Below, piece after piece: positions 1 through 8,239 of a stretch of DNA of 64,000 nt. The DNA lies in contig NC_011060.1 of assembly GCF_000020645.1 (NCBI RefSeq), positions 866,501 through 930,500 of the forward strand. Reading direction: 5' to 3'. Made by a program: the position numbers and the translations under genes. Under the pieces are notes generated by a model. It did no database searches and was not told where the DNA came from. It saw only the letters and a program-made list of their open reading frames with translations. Position 1 is the stretch's first letter. Each line of letters starts with the position of its first letter. The DNA comes from Pelodictyon phaeoclathratiforme BU-1. GTDB lineage: Bacteria; Bacteroidota; Chlorobiia; Chlorobiales; Chlorobiaceae.

Positions 1-104
1 TTCAGTGGGTTCCTTTCGGCCAATTCCAGAGCTATGCTGTCGAAATTGGCCTGAAGGTTCCAGAGTCGAAAGATATTCACGTCAGACAGAGAACGGCGGA
101 GTAA
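1..104 (+). CDS. C-terminal end of an unrecognised protein (partial)
   Basis: An open frame enters from the left edge (first full codon at position 3) and ends at TAA 102-104, giving about 33 residues that begin QWVPFGQFQSYAVEIGLK and end VRQRTAE. The amino-acid make-up looks like real protein rather than a chance frame, and it stops just before the convergent hydrolase gene. The family cannot be named from so short a tail. It is too short to be certain. Confidence 0.45.
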   Translation, partial: QWVPFGQFQSYAVEIGLKVPESKDIHVRQRTAE

Positions 105-133
105 CTTTTTTCCGCAGAGAGAGAGCCAAAGAG

Positions 134-1018
134 TTACTCAAGAAGGTCAAGTATCCGTGCCAGTCGCTTGTTAAACGCTTCATGGGCATCATGGTGGATA
201 CAATGTGATGCTTTCGGAATGATGAATGCTCCAGCCTGTGGCAGAAGTTGCTGAAATTCAGGGATGATTTTATGTGGCGGGAGTGCAACATCTTCCGCTC
301 CCCAAACAAGATAGGCTGGGCCGTTGTAGTTGCAGGGTTTTGCAAGGTGGTCGAGCCTGAAATCAAGCGGTCTTTTTGACGGCGAAAGGTAAGAGAATTG
401 AGCCCCCTTGTCCTGAAGGGGTCGGGTAAACTGGTTTATCAGTTTTTCATCAACCTTGTTTTGGTTAAAGTACGTTGGTGTAAGGCTTTGACCAACGGCA
501 ACCGGGTTCGCAAAAGCAGCAAGAAGCATCTCTCCAATGAGCGGGGAGGCGACAAGTCCAAAAAAGAGAGAGCTCATGCCATCCATCGTGTCGGCAAAAA
601 GGCCGGAAGGGTTGACAAGAATAAGCGCCTTGACTTTTTCTGGCTTGTGGTGAGCAAAATAGACTCCGCTCGCAGCGCCCATCGAGTGGCCAACAATAAT
701 GATCGAATCAAGTTTTTTTAAGAAGAGAAAGGTCTCGATCTGTGAAGCGAAGAGTTCCAGACAGTAACGTACATTGGGTTTCTGTGACTTGCCGAAACCA
801 ATCAAATCCATGGCATAGATTTTGTGATTACGGTCAAATTCAGGGATATTCAGATCCCAGTGTTCAATCATCCCTCCGTACCCATGAAGAAAAAGAATAG
901 GGGTTTTTCCCTCGCTATCTTCTCCATACTCCTGGTATCGGATTTTTGCCTCCTGCTCAGGGGAGAATTGCCAGAGAAAATATTGATCTTTTACGGTGCT
1001 CTTCATGGTAATAATCAA
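134..1018 (-). CDS. alpha/beta-fold hydrolase
   Basis: A 294-residue alpha/beta hydrolase of the single-domain class. It has the oxyanion-side motif LFLHGYGG near residue 43, the nucleophile elbow GHSMGA (catalytic Ser about residue 112), a likely acid in WGAEDVALPP and the catalytic His in ASHCIHHDAHEAF near the C-terminus. No signal peptide is seen, so it is probably cytoplasmic. The substrate is unknown; members include esterases, C-C hydrolases and chlorin-phytyl-type hydrolases. It is transcribed away from the Rrf2 regulator, with about 120 bp between the two starts. An ATG four codons in is an equally possible start. Confidence 0.85.
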   Translation of the reverse strand: MIITMKSTVKDQYFLWQFSPEQEAKIRYQEYGEDSEGKTPILFLHGYGGMIEHWDLNIPEFDRNHKIYAMDLIGFGKSQKPNVRYCLELFASQIETFLFLKKLDSIIIVGHSMGAASGVYFAHHKPEKVKALILVNPSGLFADTMDGMSSLFFGLVASPLIGEMLLAAFANPVAVGQSLTPTYFNQNKVDEKLINQFTRPLQDKGAQFSYLSPSKRPLDFRLDHLAKPCNYNGPAYLVWGAEDVALPPHKIIPEFQQLLPQAGAFIIPKASHCIHHDAHEAFNKRLARILDLLE

Positions 1019-1102
1019 GTGATTGAAATGATGCCGTCTGGTGCTTAAAGGTAATATAGTTTTTTAAGGCAAGAGAAAAGATATTAGGTTTCTACGGAAA
1101 AT

Positions 1103-1119
1103 AGGGTTAAAATAATCCT
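1103..1119. promoter_or_regulatory. candidate Rrf2 operator (imperfect palindrome)
   Basis: AGGGTTAAAATAATCCT is a 17-bp imperfect palindrome (6 of 8 pairs match) about 20 bp before the ATG of the Rrf2 gene, in the divergent spacer with the hydrolase. Rrf2 proteins usually bind AT-rich dyads and often repress themselves, so this is a plausible autoregulatory site. This is inference from position and symmetry only. Confidence 0.3.
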
Positions 1120-1140
1120 GTTTAATATAAATTGAATGCT

Positions 1141-1554
1141 ATGCTTCAGGTTTCCAGGAAATTTGAATATGGACTTCATGCGGTTACCTATCTGGCAACA
1201 AAGGGTGTGGGTAGGGTTGTGACCGTAAAGGAGATGGCCGATGAGATCGGCTTTTCACAGGAGTTCCTTTCCAAGGCTATGCAAAGTCTCAAACGGGCAG
1301 GTATCGCCACCTCTGTGCAGGGCGTAAAAGGAGGTTATACCCTTGGCAAGACGATGGATGAAATTACTGTTGCCGATATTGCGATTGCCATTGAAGGGAA
1401 GCCGCATCTGGTTCGCTGTGGTGTGACTCCGGATAGCTGTGAAATTTTTTCCTCCTGTCATCACCGCGGTTATCTGAATAACCTGCAGTACAAGATACAG
1501 GAGCTTCTGACTGCGACTACCTTGCACTCTCTTCTTGATGAGATCAAGCCGTGA
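1141..1554 (+). CDS. Rrf2-family transcriptional regulator with cysteine cluster
   Basis: A 137-residue Rrf2-type winged-helix regulator. The N-terminus MLQVSRKFEYGLHAVTYLA and the recognition helix around QEFLSKAMQSLKRAG are typical, followed by the VQGVKGGYTL wing. Three cysteines spaced C-x6-C-x5-C (RCGVTPDSCEIFSSC) match the Fe-S ligating region of IscR/NsrR/RsrR-like members, so it may sense Fe-S status, NO or redox state. ATG 1141 is chosen because family members start right before the SRKxEYGL motif; an upstream in-frame TTG at 1132 is less likely. It is not adjacent to suf/isc genes, so its regulon is not shown here. Confidence 0.85.
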   Translation: MLQVSRKFEYGLHAVTYLATKGVGRVVTVKEMADEIGFSQEFLSKAMQSLKRAGIATSVQGVKGGYTLGKTMDEITVADIAIAIEGKPHLVRCGVTPDSCEIFSSCHHRGYLNNLQYKIQELLTATTLHSLLDEIKP

Positions 1555-1676
1555 GCATCCAGATCCAAAAAGTTTTTTCCTGAGCTTGAAGCTTCATTTC
1601 TTATCTTCCGGGTCAGTGTTCCCCTTTTTGCGGGTTTTCCAGTTCGACCATTACTGAAACAAGATGATATTGCAAT

Positions 1677-4523
1677 ATGACCACTCATAGGCTCAATTAT
1701 TCAGCAGCGGCTGAAACGAGTCTGCCGGATATCGTTCTCAAAGGCATTAATACCCATAATCTCCGCAATATTTCGGTTTGTATTCCGCGGAATCGTTTTG
1801 TTGTGCTGACTGGTGTCAGCGGATCGGGCAAATCAAGCCTTGCCTTCGATACTCTTTATGCGGAAGGTCACCGTCGTTATGTGGAATCCCTGTCAGCCTA
1901 TGTGCGTCAGTTTCTTGAACGTATGCCTCGTCCGGATATTGCAAGTGTTGAAGGAATTGCTCCGGCAATAGCTATTGAGCAGAAACCCATTCCGAAAAAT
2001 CCTCGCTCTACTGTTGGTACGGTGTCGGAGATCTATGACTATCTCCGCCTGCTTTATGCCCGCATCGGCAAAATTTATTCTCGTGATACCAACGAACTTG
2101 TTTTAAAGCATACTCCCGATGATGTGAGTCTGCAGGCTGGATTTTTTGAGGAGGGCACGAAATTTTATGCCGGTTTTTTTTTCCCGGCTCATCAGGATGC
2201 AGGGCACCATACTTGTCCGGTCCAGGATGAAATAGCAAATCTTCTGAAAAAAGGCTTTTTTCGTGTGGTTGCAGGGGAGGAGATGCTTGATCTCAACCAG
2301 GAATCGGCCTGCAAGCGGGTGCTTGAGATGCCGAATTCCGAACGTTCATCTCTTCTTGTACTCGTCGATCGTTTTGTGGCGCGGCATGACGAGAAAGTAT
2401 TTGGCCGTATTTCACAGGCTGCCGAGAGCTGTTTCAATGAATCCGGAGGGTATGCTGTCCTGAAGGTTGTTGGAGGAAAAACCTTCATTTTCAGTGATCG
2501 GCTTGAACTGAACGGGATTGAATATCAGGAGCCCTCTCCCCAGCTTTTTGCCTTTAATTCCCCGATTGGTGCCTGCACAACCTGCCAGGGGTTTGGACGT
2601 ATTGCCGGTATTGATGAGGATGCAGTGGTGCCAAACAAATCACTTTCGCTTGAAGAGGGTGCCATTGCCTGCTGGAATTCGGAAAAGTATCGCTGGAATC
2701 TCAGGGATCTTCTTGACTGTGCGGATGATCTTGGTATCCCGATTGATGTGCCGTATGAAAAGCTCTCATACGAGCAGAAGGAGATTATCTGGAAGGGTAC
2801 TGCGGATGAACGGTATACGGGGATCTGGCCCTTTTTTGCTGAAATTGAGAAGGATGCCGGTTATAAAATGCACTACCGGGTCTTTTTGAGCCGTTATCGG
2901 GGCTATGCGACCTGTCCTGATTGCGAAGGGAGCCGCCTGAATCCTGATGCAAGGCTTGTCAGGGTTTCGGGCCGTCATATCGGTGAGGTTTCGCGCATGA
3001 ATATTGCGGATGCCTCCGATTTCTTCCGGAATCTCAATATTTCACCCTTCGACCGCAAGGTGGCTGAGGTTATCTTGCAGGAAATTATCAAGCGCCTTGG
3101 TTATCTGCTTGATGTCGGATTGAACTATCTCACCCTTGATCGTCTGACTCATACCTTGAGTGGCGGTGAGTTTCAGCGTATCAATCTTTCAACATCCCTT
3201 GGTTCTCCGCTTGTTGGAGCAATCTATATTCTTGACGAACCGAGCATAGGGCTGCACCAGAGTGATTCTGCACGGTTGATCACGCTGCTCAGAAAGTTGC
3301 GTGACTTGGGTAATACCGTTGTTGTTGTTGAGCATGACCGCGAAATTATTGAGGCTGCCGACGAAGTTATTGACCTTGGCCCCTATGCAGGTCGTCTTGG
3401 CGGTGAGGTGGTTTTTCATGGCTCAATAGCGGCCATGAAGGAGTCTGGCACCTCTTTGACCGCCCAGTACCTCAACGGCAAGAGGCAGATTGTGGTGCCA
3501 GTGGTTCGCAGAAAGGTGGATTTCAGCTCCTGCATTGAAATCACCGGCGCCATGCAGAACAATCTGAAAAATATTAATGTTCGTTTTCCTCTTGGCGTCA
3601 TGACCTGTGTGACCGGTGTGAGTGGTTCAGGCAAGTCCACTCTGGTTAATGATATTCTCAACAAGGGGATTATGAAGGAAAAGGTTGGATTGAAGGAGAA
3701 GGTGGGCACGCACCGCTCAATTTCGGGAGCATGGCTGGTCGATCGGGTTGAGCATGTTGACCAGTCACCCATTGGGAAATCAAGCCGCAGTAACCCCGTT
3801 ACCTACCTGAAGATATTTGACGATATCCGCACCCTTTTTGCCCAGACAAAGGATGCCCGTGAGAGGGGGCTGAAGGCTGGGTATTTTTCCTTCAATATCC
3901 CTGGAGGACGTTGCGAAACTTGTGCAGGAGAGGGCAGTGTTCACATTGAGATGCAGTTTCTTGCCGATATAGAGGCTGTTTGTGAGGATTGCAGTGGTCT
4001 GCGTTACAAGGCCGAGACCCTCGAAGTGAAGTACAACGGGCTCTCTATTGCAGAGGTGCTTGCCCTCACGGTAGAAGAAGGGATCACTTTTTTCAGCAAA
4101 GAGAGGGGAATTGCAAAAAAACTTCTGGTGCTCGATGAAGTAGGGCTTGGCTATATCAAGCTTGGTCAGTCTTCAAGCACTCTATCCGGTGGTGAGGCCC
4201 AGCGCCTGAAGCTGGCAAGCTTTATTGCCCATGCGGATGTGGCGCATACCCTTTTTATTTTTGATGAGCCCACAACCGGTCTGCATTTTGAGGATATCAA
4301 AAAGTTGATCGGCTGTTTTGAAAAACTTCTCGAACAGCACAACACCCTTGTTGTTATCGAACACAATCCCGACATCATCATGCAGGCCGATTGGGTTATC
4401 GACCTTGGCCCGGGAGCTGGTGACAAAGGAGGTGCTCTTGTTGCGGAAGGAACGCCCGAAGAGATTGCTCTCAGAAAGGACTCTTTGACCGGGCGCTATC
4501 TCCTGCCTTTGTGTGCGCCTTAA
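1677..4523 (+). CDS. uvrA: excinuclease ABC subunit A (UvrA)
   Basis: The 948-residue DNA damage-recognition ATPase of nucleotide excision repair; it loads UvrB at lesions. It has two ABC modules: Walker A GVSGSGKS near residues 46-53 and again near 647, and signatures LSGGEFQR (about 494) and LSGGEAQR (about 836), each followed by a DEP Walker B. Zinc-binding CxxC pairs lie near 300 (CTTC) and 746-772 (CETC...CEDC), the latter being the DNA-contacting zinc finger. Length matches the usual 940-950 and no motif is missing. It is monocistronic here, with a 120-bp leader after the Rrf2 gene and a convergent small gene downstream. Confidence 0.98.
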   Translation: MTTHRLNYSAAAETSLPDIVLKGINTHNLRNISVCIPRNRFVVLTGVSGSGKSSLAFDTLYAEGHRRYVESLSAYVRQFLERMPRPDIASVEGIAPAIAIEQKPIPKNPRSTVGTVSEIYDYLRLLYARIGKIYSRDTNELVLKHTPDDVSLQAGFFEEGTKFYAGFFFPAHQDAGHHTCPVQDEIANLLKKGFFRVVAGEEMLDLNQESACKRVLEMPNSERSSLLVLVDRFVARHDEKVFGRISQAAESCFNESGGYAVLKVVGGKTFIFSDRLELNGIEYQEPSPQLFAFNSPIGACTTCQGFGRIAGIDEDAVVPNKSLSLEEGAIACWNSEKYRWNLRDLLDCADDLGIPIDVPYEKLSYEQKEIIWKGTADERYTGIWPFFAEIEKDAGYKMHYRVFLSRYRGYATCPDCEGSRLNPDARLVRVSGRHIGEVSRMNIADASDFFRNLNISPFDRKVAEVILQEIIKRLGYLLDVGLNYLTLDRLTHTLSGGEFQRINLSTSLGSPLVGAIYILDEPSIGLHQSDSARLITLLRKLRDLGNTVVVVEHDREIIEAADEVIDLGPYAGRLGGEVVFHGSIAAMKESGTSLTAQYLNGKRQIVVPVVRRKVDFSSCIEITGAMQNNLKNINVRFPLGVMTCVTGVSGSGKSTLVNDILNKGIMKEKVGLKEKVGTHRSISGAWLVDRVEHVDQSPIGKSSRSNPVTYLKIFDDIRTLFAQTKDARERGLKAGYFSFNIPGGRCETCAGEGSVHIEMQFLADIEAVCEDCSGLRYKAETLEVKYNGLSIAEVLALTVEEGITFFSKERGIAKKLLVLDEVGLGYIKLGQSSSTLSGGEAQRLKLASFIAHADVAHTLFIFDEPTTGLHFEDIKKLIGCFEKLLEQHNTLVVIEHNPDIIMQADWVIDLGPGAGDKGGALVAEGTPEEIALRKDSLTGRYLLPLCAP

Positions 4524-4542
4524 CGCAAGCCTTATCAGCCCG

Positions 4543-4827
4543 TCAACTCCTATCCGGGTCATCCTCAAGTGCTCCGCCATGAAGCCGGATATGTGGAAAG
4601 TGCGATGCTGAGGTGCGCTCCACCCAAACCGCCTCTCCTTTGCTGAAATCGCTCTCGTTTTCGGCTACCGAAAGCCTGTTTTTGGCAAGAGCCGATATTT
4701 CCTGCAAAAGAGTGGCGAATTGCCGCTCTTCGTCAGTCGCCGTATCATCACGCATTTTCGACTGTATACTGTCAAGTTTTTCTACGGTAACTTTACCGAT
4801 CGTGCAATAATAGAGTTGCTGGTTCAT
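4543..4827 (-). CDS. hypothetical small protein
   Basis: A 94-residue soluble, acidic protein with no recognised domain. Residues 15-60 are rich in E, K, Q and A and probably helical; the tail ends LEDDPDRS. It fills the space between uvrA (convergent, 20 bp apart) and the divergent groES promoter, where nothing else explains the DNA. There is no signal peptide and no clear Shine-Dalgarno; a GAGGAAGG stretch lies about 20 nt too far upstream. It is probably a lineage-specific gene; function unknown. Confidence 0.5.
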   Translation of the reverse strand: MNQQLYYCTIGKVTVEKLDSIQSKMRDDTATDEERQFATLLQEISALAKNRLSVAENESDFSKGEAVWVERTSASHFPHIRLHGGALEDDPDRS

Positions 4828-4914
4828 TGTTATTTATGATAGTTAATAACCTTCCTCTCATGATAAAGAAACTCTTTGGAAGGAAAAGTATTTTTGTTAT
4901 TATTAAGTGTCCTG

Positions 4915-4941
4915 TTAGCACTCGACTCTGTTGAGTGCTAA
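4915..4941. promoter_or_regulatory. CIRCE operator (HrcA binding site)
   Basis: A perfect TTAGCACTC - 9 bp - GAGTGCTAA inverted repeat, extended by one more complementary pair on each side, about 70 bp upstream of groES. This is the classic CIRCE element bound by the heat-shock repressor HrcA, so groES-groEL is expected to be derepressed on heat shock. hrcA itself is not in this window. Confidence 0.97.
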
Positions 4942-5011
4942 CAGCATAAACTCTCTGATTTCAGTCAATAGTATCTTACTATTAAATCTAAAACCCAAAC
5001 AAGAGAAGACA

Positions 5012-5299
5012 ATGAACTTGAAACCCTTATCTGATCGAGTTATTGTTAAGCCTGCAGCGGCGGAAGAAAAAACCAAAGGTGGCCTTTACATTCCTGATAC
5101 CGGGAAAGAAAAACCGCAGTATGGTGAAGTTGTTGCTGTAGGAGCAGGTAAAATTGCCGATAATGGCCAGTTGCTTGAAATGCAGGTCAAAGTTGGCAGT
5201 AAAGTTTTGTATGGCAAGTATTCCGGTACAGAAGTAAGCGTCGAGGGTGAGGATTATCTCATCATGCGTGAGTCGGACATTTTTGCTATTCTTGGCTGA
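5012..5299 (+). CDS. groES: co-chaperonin GroES
   Basis: The 95-residue Hsp10 lid of the GroEL chamber. It starts MNLKPLSDRVIVKP and carries the mobile-loop region AAAEEKTKGGLYIPDTGKEK and the closing YLIMRESDIFAIL, at canonical length. An in-frame start at 4931 would run through the leader beside the CIRCE element and is rejected in favour of ATG 5012, which follows an AAGAGAAG ribosome site. It lies 47 bp before groEL in one operon under CIRCE/HrcA control. Confidence 0.97.
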   Translation: MNLKPLSDRVIVKPAAAEEKTKGGLYIPDTGKEKPQYGEVVAVGAGKIADNGQLLEMQVKVGSKVLYGKYSGTEVSVEGEDYLIMRESDIFAILG

Positions 5300-5346
5300 T
5301 CTGTGATTAACTTTTTTTAAAAAACTTACAGGAGGAACGCTTTACA

Positions 5347-6990
5347 ATGACTGCTAAAGATATTCTTTTTGACTCTGATGCCAGAGCAAAACTTAAAGTT
5401 GGCGTTGACAAACTCGCCAATGCCGTGAAGGTTACCCTTGGACCTGCCGGACGTAATGTACTTATCGATAAAAAATTTGGTGCTCCAACCTCAACCAAGG
5501 ATGGCGTCACTGTAGCAAAAGAGATCGAACTCTCTGATCCTTTTGAGAACATGGGTGCCCAGATGGTGCGTGAAGTTGCATCAAAGACCAGTGATGTTGC
5601 CGGTGACGGTACCACCACCGCAACAGTTCTTGCCCAGGCAATCTATCGTGAAGGCCTCAAGAACGTTGCTGCAGGCGCCCGTCCGATTGACCTCAAGAGA
5701 GGCATCGACCGTGCGGTTAAAGAGGTTGTGCAGGAGCTGAGAAATATCAGCCGCAGCATCTCTGGCAAAAAAGAGATTGCACAGGTAGGAACCATCTCTG
5801 CCAACAACGATCCTGTAATCGGCGATCTGATTGCTGATGCGATGGATAAAGTTGGAAAAGATGGTGTCATCACCGTCGAAGAGGCCAAGGGAATGGACAC
5901 TGAGTTGAAGGTTGTTGAAGGTATGCAGTTTGATCGTGGCTACCTTTCTCCCTACTTCGTGACCAATTCCGAGACCATGGATGCCGAGCTCGAAGATCCG
6001 CTGATTCTTATCTACGACAAGAAGATCAGCAACATGAAGGAGCTGCTTCCGATTCTTGAAAAATCAGCACAGTCCGGTCGTCCTCTTCTGATCATTTCAG
6101 AAGATATCGAAGGCGAAGCGCTTGCAACAATTGTTGTCAACAAGCTCCGTGGCACCCTGAGAGTATGTGCTGTCAAGGCTCCTGGCTTTGGCGATCGCCG
6201 CAAGGCCATGCTTGAAGACATCGCTATTCTTACCGGTGGTACCGTTATTTCCGAAGAGAAAGGCTACAAACTTGAGAATGCAACCATTTCCTACCTCGGT
6301 CAGGCTGGTCGCGTGACTGTCGACAAGGACAATACCACGATTGTCGAAGGCAAGGGCGGCGCTGAAGAGATCAAGGCTCGTATCAACGAAATCAAGGGAC
6401 AGGTTGAAAAATCGACCTCTGATTACGATACGGAAAAACTGCAGGAACGTCTTGCAAAACTTTCAGGCGGCGTTGCTGTCCTCAACATCGGAGCTTCAAC
6501 CGAAGTCGAGATGAAAGAGAAGAAAGCCCGTGTTGAAGATGCACTGCACGCAACCCGTGCTGCCGTACAGGAAGGTATCGTCGTTGGTGGCGGTGTTGCC
6601 CTGATCCGCGCAATCAAGGGTCTCGACAGAGCTATTGCAGATAACGAAGATCAGAAAACCGGTATTGAAATTATCCGTCGTGCACTTGAAGAACCACTTC
6701 GCCAGATTGTAGCAAACACCGGTACCACCGATGGCGCCGTTGTTCTGGAGAGAGTAAAGGCAGGAACGGGTGATTTTGGTTTCAATGCCAGAACAGAACA
6801 GTACGAAAACTTGGTTGAAGCAGGTGTGGTCGATCCAACAAAGGTAACCAGAAGCGCTCTTGAGAACGCAGCATCGGTTGCCAGCATTCTGTTGACCACC
6901 GAAGCAGCAATTACCGATGTGAAGGAAGAGAAATCCGACATGCCGGCAATGCCTCCGGGCGGAATGGGTGGAATGGGCGGCATGTATTAA
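5347..6990 (+). CDS. groEL: chaperonin GroEL
   Basis: The 547-residue Hsp60 subunit that forms the double-ring ATP-driven folding chamber. The nucleotide motif GDGTTTATVLA is near residue 86, apical and intermediate domains are complete, and the tail ends in the flexible GGMGGMGGMY repeat. A strong AGGAGG precedes the ATG by about 9 nt. It is the second gene of the groESL operon, which closes with a factor-independent terminator. No second groEL is present in the window, although a distant GroES-like gene lies at 39951. Confidence 0.98.
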   Translation: MTAKDILFDSDARAKLKVGVDKLANAVKVTLGPAGRNVLIDKKFGAPTSTKDGVTVAKEIELSDPFENMGAQMVREVASKTSDVAGDGTTTATVLAQAIYREGLKNVAAGARPIDLKRGIDRAVKEVVQELRNISRSISGKKEIAQVGTISANNDPVIGDLIADAMDKVGKDGVITVEEAKGMDTELKVVEGMQFDRGYLSPYFVTNSETMDAELEDPLILIYDKKISNMKELLPILEKSAQSGRPLLIISEDIEGEALATIVVNKLRGTLRVCAVKAPGFGDRRKAMLEDIAILTGGTVISEEKGYKLENATISYLGQAGRVTVDKDNTTIVEGKGGAEEIKARINEIKGQVEKSTSDYDTEKLQERLAKLSGGVAVLNIGASTEVEMKEKKARVEDALHATRAAVQEGIVVGGGVALIRAIKGLDRAIADNEDQKTGIEIIRRALEEPLRQIVANTGTTDGAVVLERVKAGTGDFGFNARTEQYENLVEAGVVDPTKVTRSALENAASVASILLTTEAAITDVKEEKSDMPAMPPGGMGGMGGMY

Positions 6991-7017
6991 TTTTTGGCGC
7001 CTCCATACTCTATAAAA

Positions 7018-7046
7018 AAAGCCAGCCTTCGGGTTGGCTTTTTTTT
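7018..7046 (+). terminator. rho-independent terminator of groESL
   Basis: GCCAGCC (7021-7027), tetraloop TTCG, then GGTTGGC (7032-7038) followed by eight T. A-rich sequence precedes the stem. It lies 28 bp after the groEL stop. Confidence 0.93.
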
Positions 7047-7197
7047 GTTATTGATTGTTGATATTGACGTTAGGCAAGAGCTTTTTTTGGAAAAAGATGC
7101 CATGAATATTTCAGATAATCTAAAGCGTTGTGTACTTTTGACCAAAAGAGGGTGTGGAAATATATCGAAAGCTGGACATTTTTAACGGTAGTTAGTC

Positions 7198-7386
7198 ATG
7201 AGTACTCCAAAGACAGAAGTATCAACCATGTTGCAAACTCTTTCCGATGACGTCAACTATGAGGATATACAGTATCACTTGTATGTTCTGGAAAAAGTTA
7301 ATCGTGGTCTTGAACGAGTTGAAATTGAAGGTGCAATTTCACATGAAGTGGTAAAAGATCGTTTGAGTCGATGGCTTGTTTGTTAG
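7198..7386 (+). CDS. type II antitoxin of a ParE/RelE-family pair
   Basis: A 62-residue acidic, probably helical protein beginning MSTPKTEVSTMLQTLSDDVN and ending SRWLVC. Size, position and the VVKDRLSRWL tail fit the small antitoxins that precede ParE/RelE-fold toxins; the C-terminal half is expected to wrap the toxin. Its last 16 bp overlap the toxin gene, implying translational coupling. As in other such modules the toxin-antitoxin complex probably represses the promoter upstream, though no operator could be picked out. Confidence 0.75.
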   Translation: MSTPKTEVSTMLQTLSDDVNYEDIQYHLYVLEKVNRGLERVEIEGAISHEVVKDRLSRWLVC

Positions 7387-7685
7387 CATGGTCACCCGAA
7401 GCTCTTGAAGATGTTGAGTTGATTGCCTCTTTCGTAGAGCGCGATTCACTTTGGTATGCTAAAATTGTTGCCTCAAAAATTGTCAGCGCTGCCGAAAATA
7501 TACCATCTAATCCCGAAATGGGACGTATGGTTCCAGAGATTGCTGACAAAAACATCCGTGAACTGTTTGTTTATAGTTACAGGTTGATCTATCGGATTGA
7601 ACCTGAACGCATTGTTGTTGTGGCAGTCATTCATGGCAGTCGTCTTTTGCAGCCCTTCGTTCAGCGTATTGAAAGCGGCATATAA
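7371..7685 (+). CDS. ParE/RelE-superfamily toxin
   Basis: A 104-residue toxin with the family pattern: WSPEALEDVELIASFVERDS helices, the NPEMGRMVPEI turn, the central strand NIRELFVYSYRLIYRIEPERIVVVAVIHGSR cut here as successive beta strands, and a basic/aromatic C-terminus. This is closer to ParE (gyrase poison) than to ribosome-dependent RelE, but activity cannot be decided from sequence. The start codon lies inside the antitoxin gene. The frame is intact, unlike the neighbouring decayed pair. Confidence 0.82.
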   Translation: MACLLAWSPEALEDVELIASFVERDSLWYAKIVASKIVSAAENIPSNPEMGRMVPEIADKNIRELFVYSYRLIYRIEPERIVVVAVIHGSRLLQPFVQRIESGI

Positions 7686-7733
7686 TATCGCCATATCTAC
7701 AGAATAAAATCTCTACTTCTATCACAAATGTAG

Positions 7734-7891
7734 TCAAATTAGTTTGAAGGCCTGCCGAAATAATGTGGGGTTCAGGTGAGTAATTTCCGTACCCTCTGAC
7801 TGCAAAAAATCGTTGATAATTTTGATGGATTCATTATACGATTGACTAACCCGACAACGAACAAGGTATCAAGAAAGATTGGTGGAGGCAT
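7734..7891 (-). pseudogene. remnant of a PIN-domain (VapC-like) toxin with internal deletion
   Basis: On the minus strand ATG 7891 opens MPPPIFLDTLFVVGLVNR, a PIN-domain N-terminus with its first acidic residue (FLDT). About 19 codons in, the reading continues only in another frame, as ESIKIINDFLQSEGTEITHL through FRQAFKLI and a stop at 7734, which resembles a PIN C-terminus. Roughly 80-90 central codons, including the other catalytic acids, are missing. It is therefore a deleted, frameshifted toxin. Confidence 0.6.
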
Positions 7892-7973
7892 TTTTTTCTC
7901 CGGATAGATAGATATCAAGATTTGCTGCAAAATCTTCTGGAGCATCAATCTGAATCTGACGAAGTTTTGTCAT
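7869..7973 (-). pseudogene. remnant or short form of the antitoxin partnering the PIN toxin
   Basis: A 34-codon frame on the minus strand (MTKLRQIQIDAPEDFAANLD, then IYLSGEKNASTNLS) ends 23 bp inside the toxin start, the normal overlap for an antitoxin-PIN pair. The frame continues upstream as IRTVSEKIQPQKKPGL without an ATG or GTG before a stop near 8030, so the N-terminal DNA-binding part seems lost. The conserved-looking toxin-binding tail remains. Confidence 0.5.
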
Positions 7974-8239
7974 TAAGCCCGGCTTTTTTTGCGGTTGGAT
8001 TTTTTCGGAAACAGTGCGTATGTCAATCCATTACCCCCCCAAGCATAACTGAAAGTATGCAGATTCAGTCAAAACCTTAAGCTTGTAATCAGGGAATAAG
8101 TGAAATGACACATCCCAAACACGGTGCGTGGCATCGAAAAAGAGGCAATCAACACTTCAGATAGTCGAGAGCGTTGCGTACTTTCGTGAAAAGGGTTATG
8201 CTTGCCTTGAAACATAATATGATACTTTTAACATACAAG

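Noticed and set aside
4931..5011. Longer GroES start upstream of 5012
   Set aside because: The extra 27 codons run through the leader directly after the CIRCE dyad and are not part of the GroES fold.
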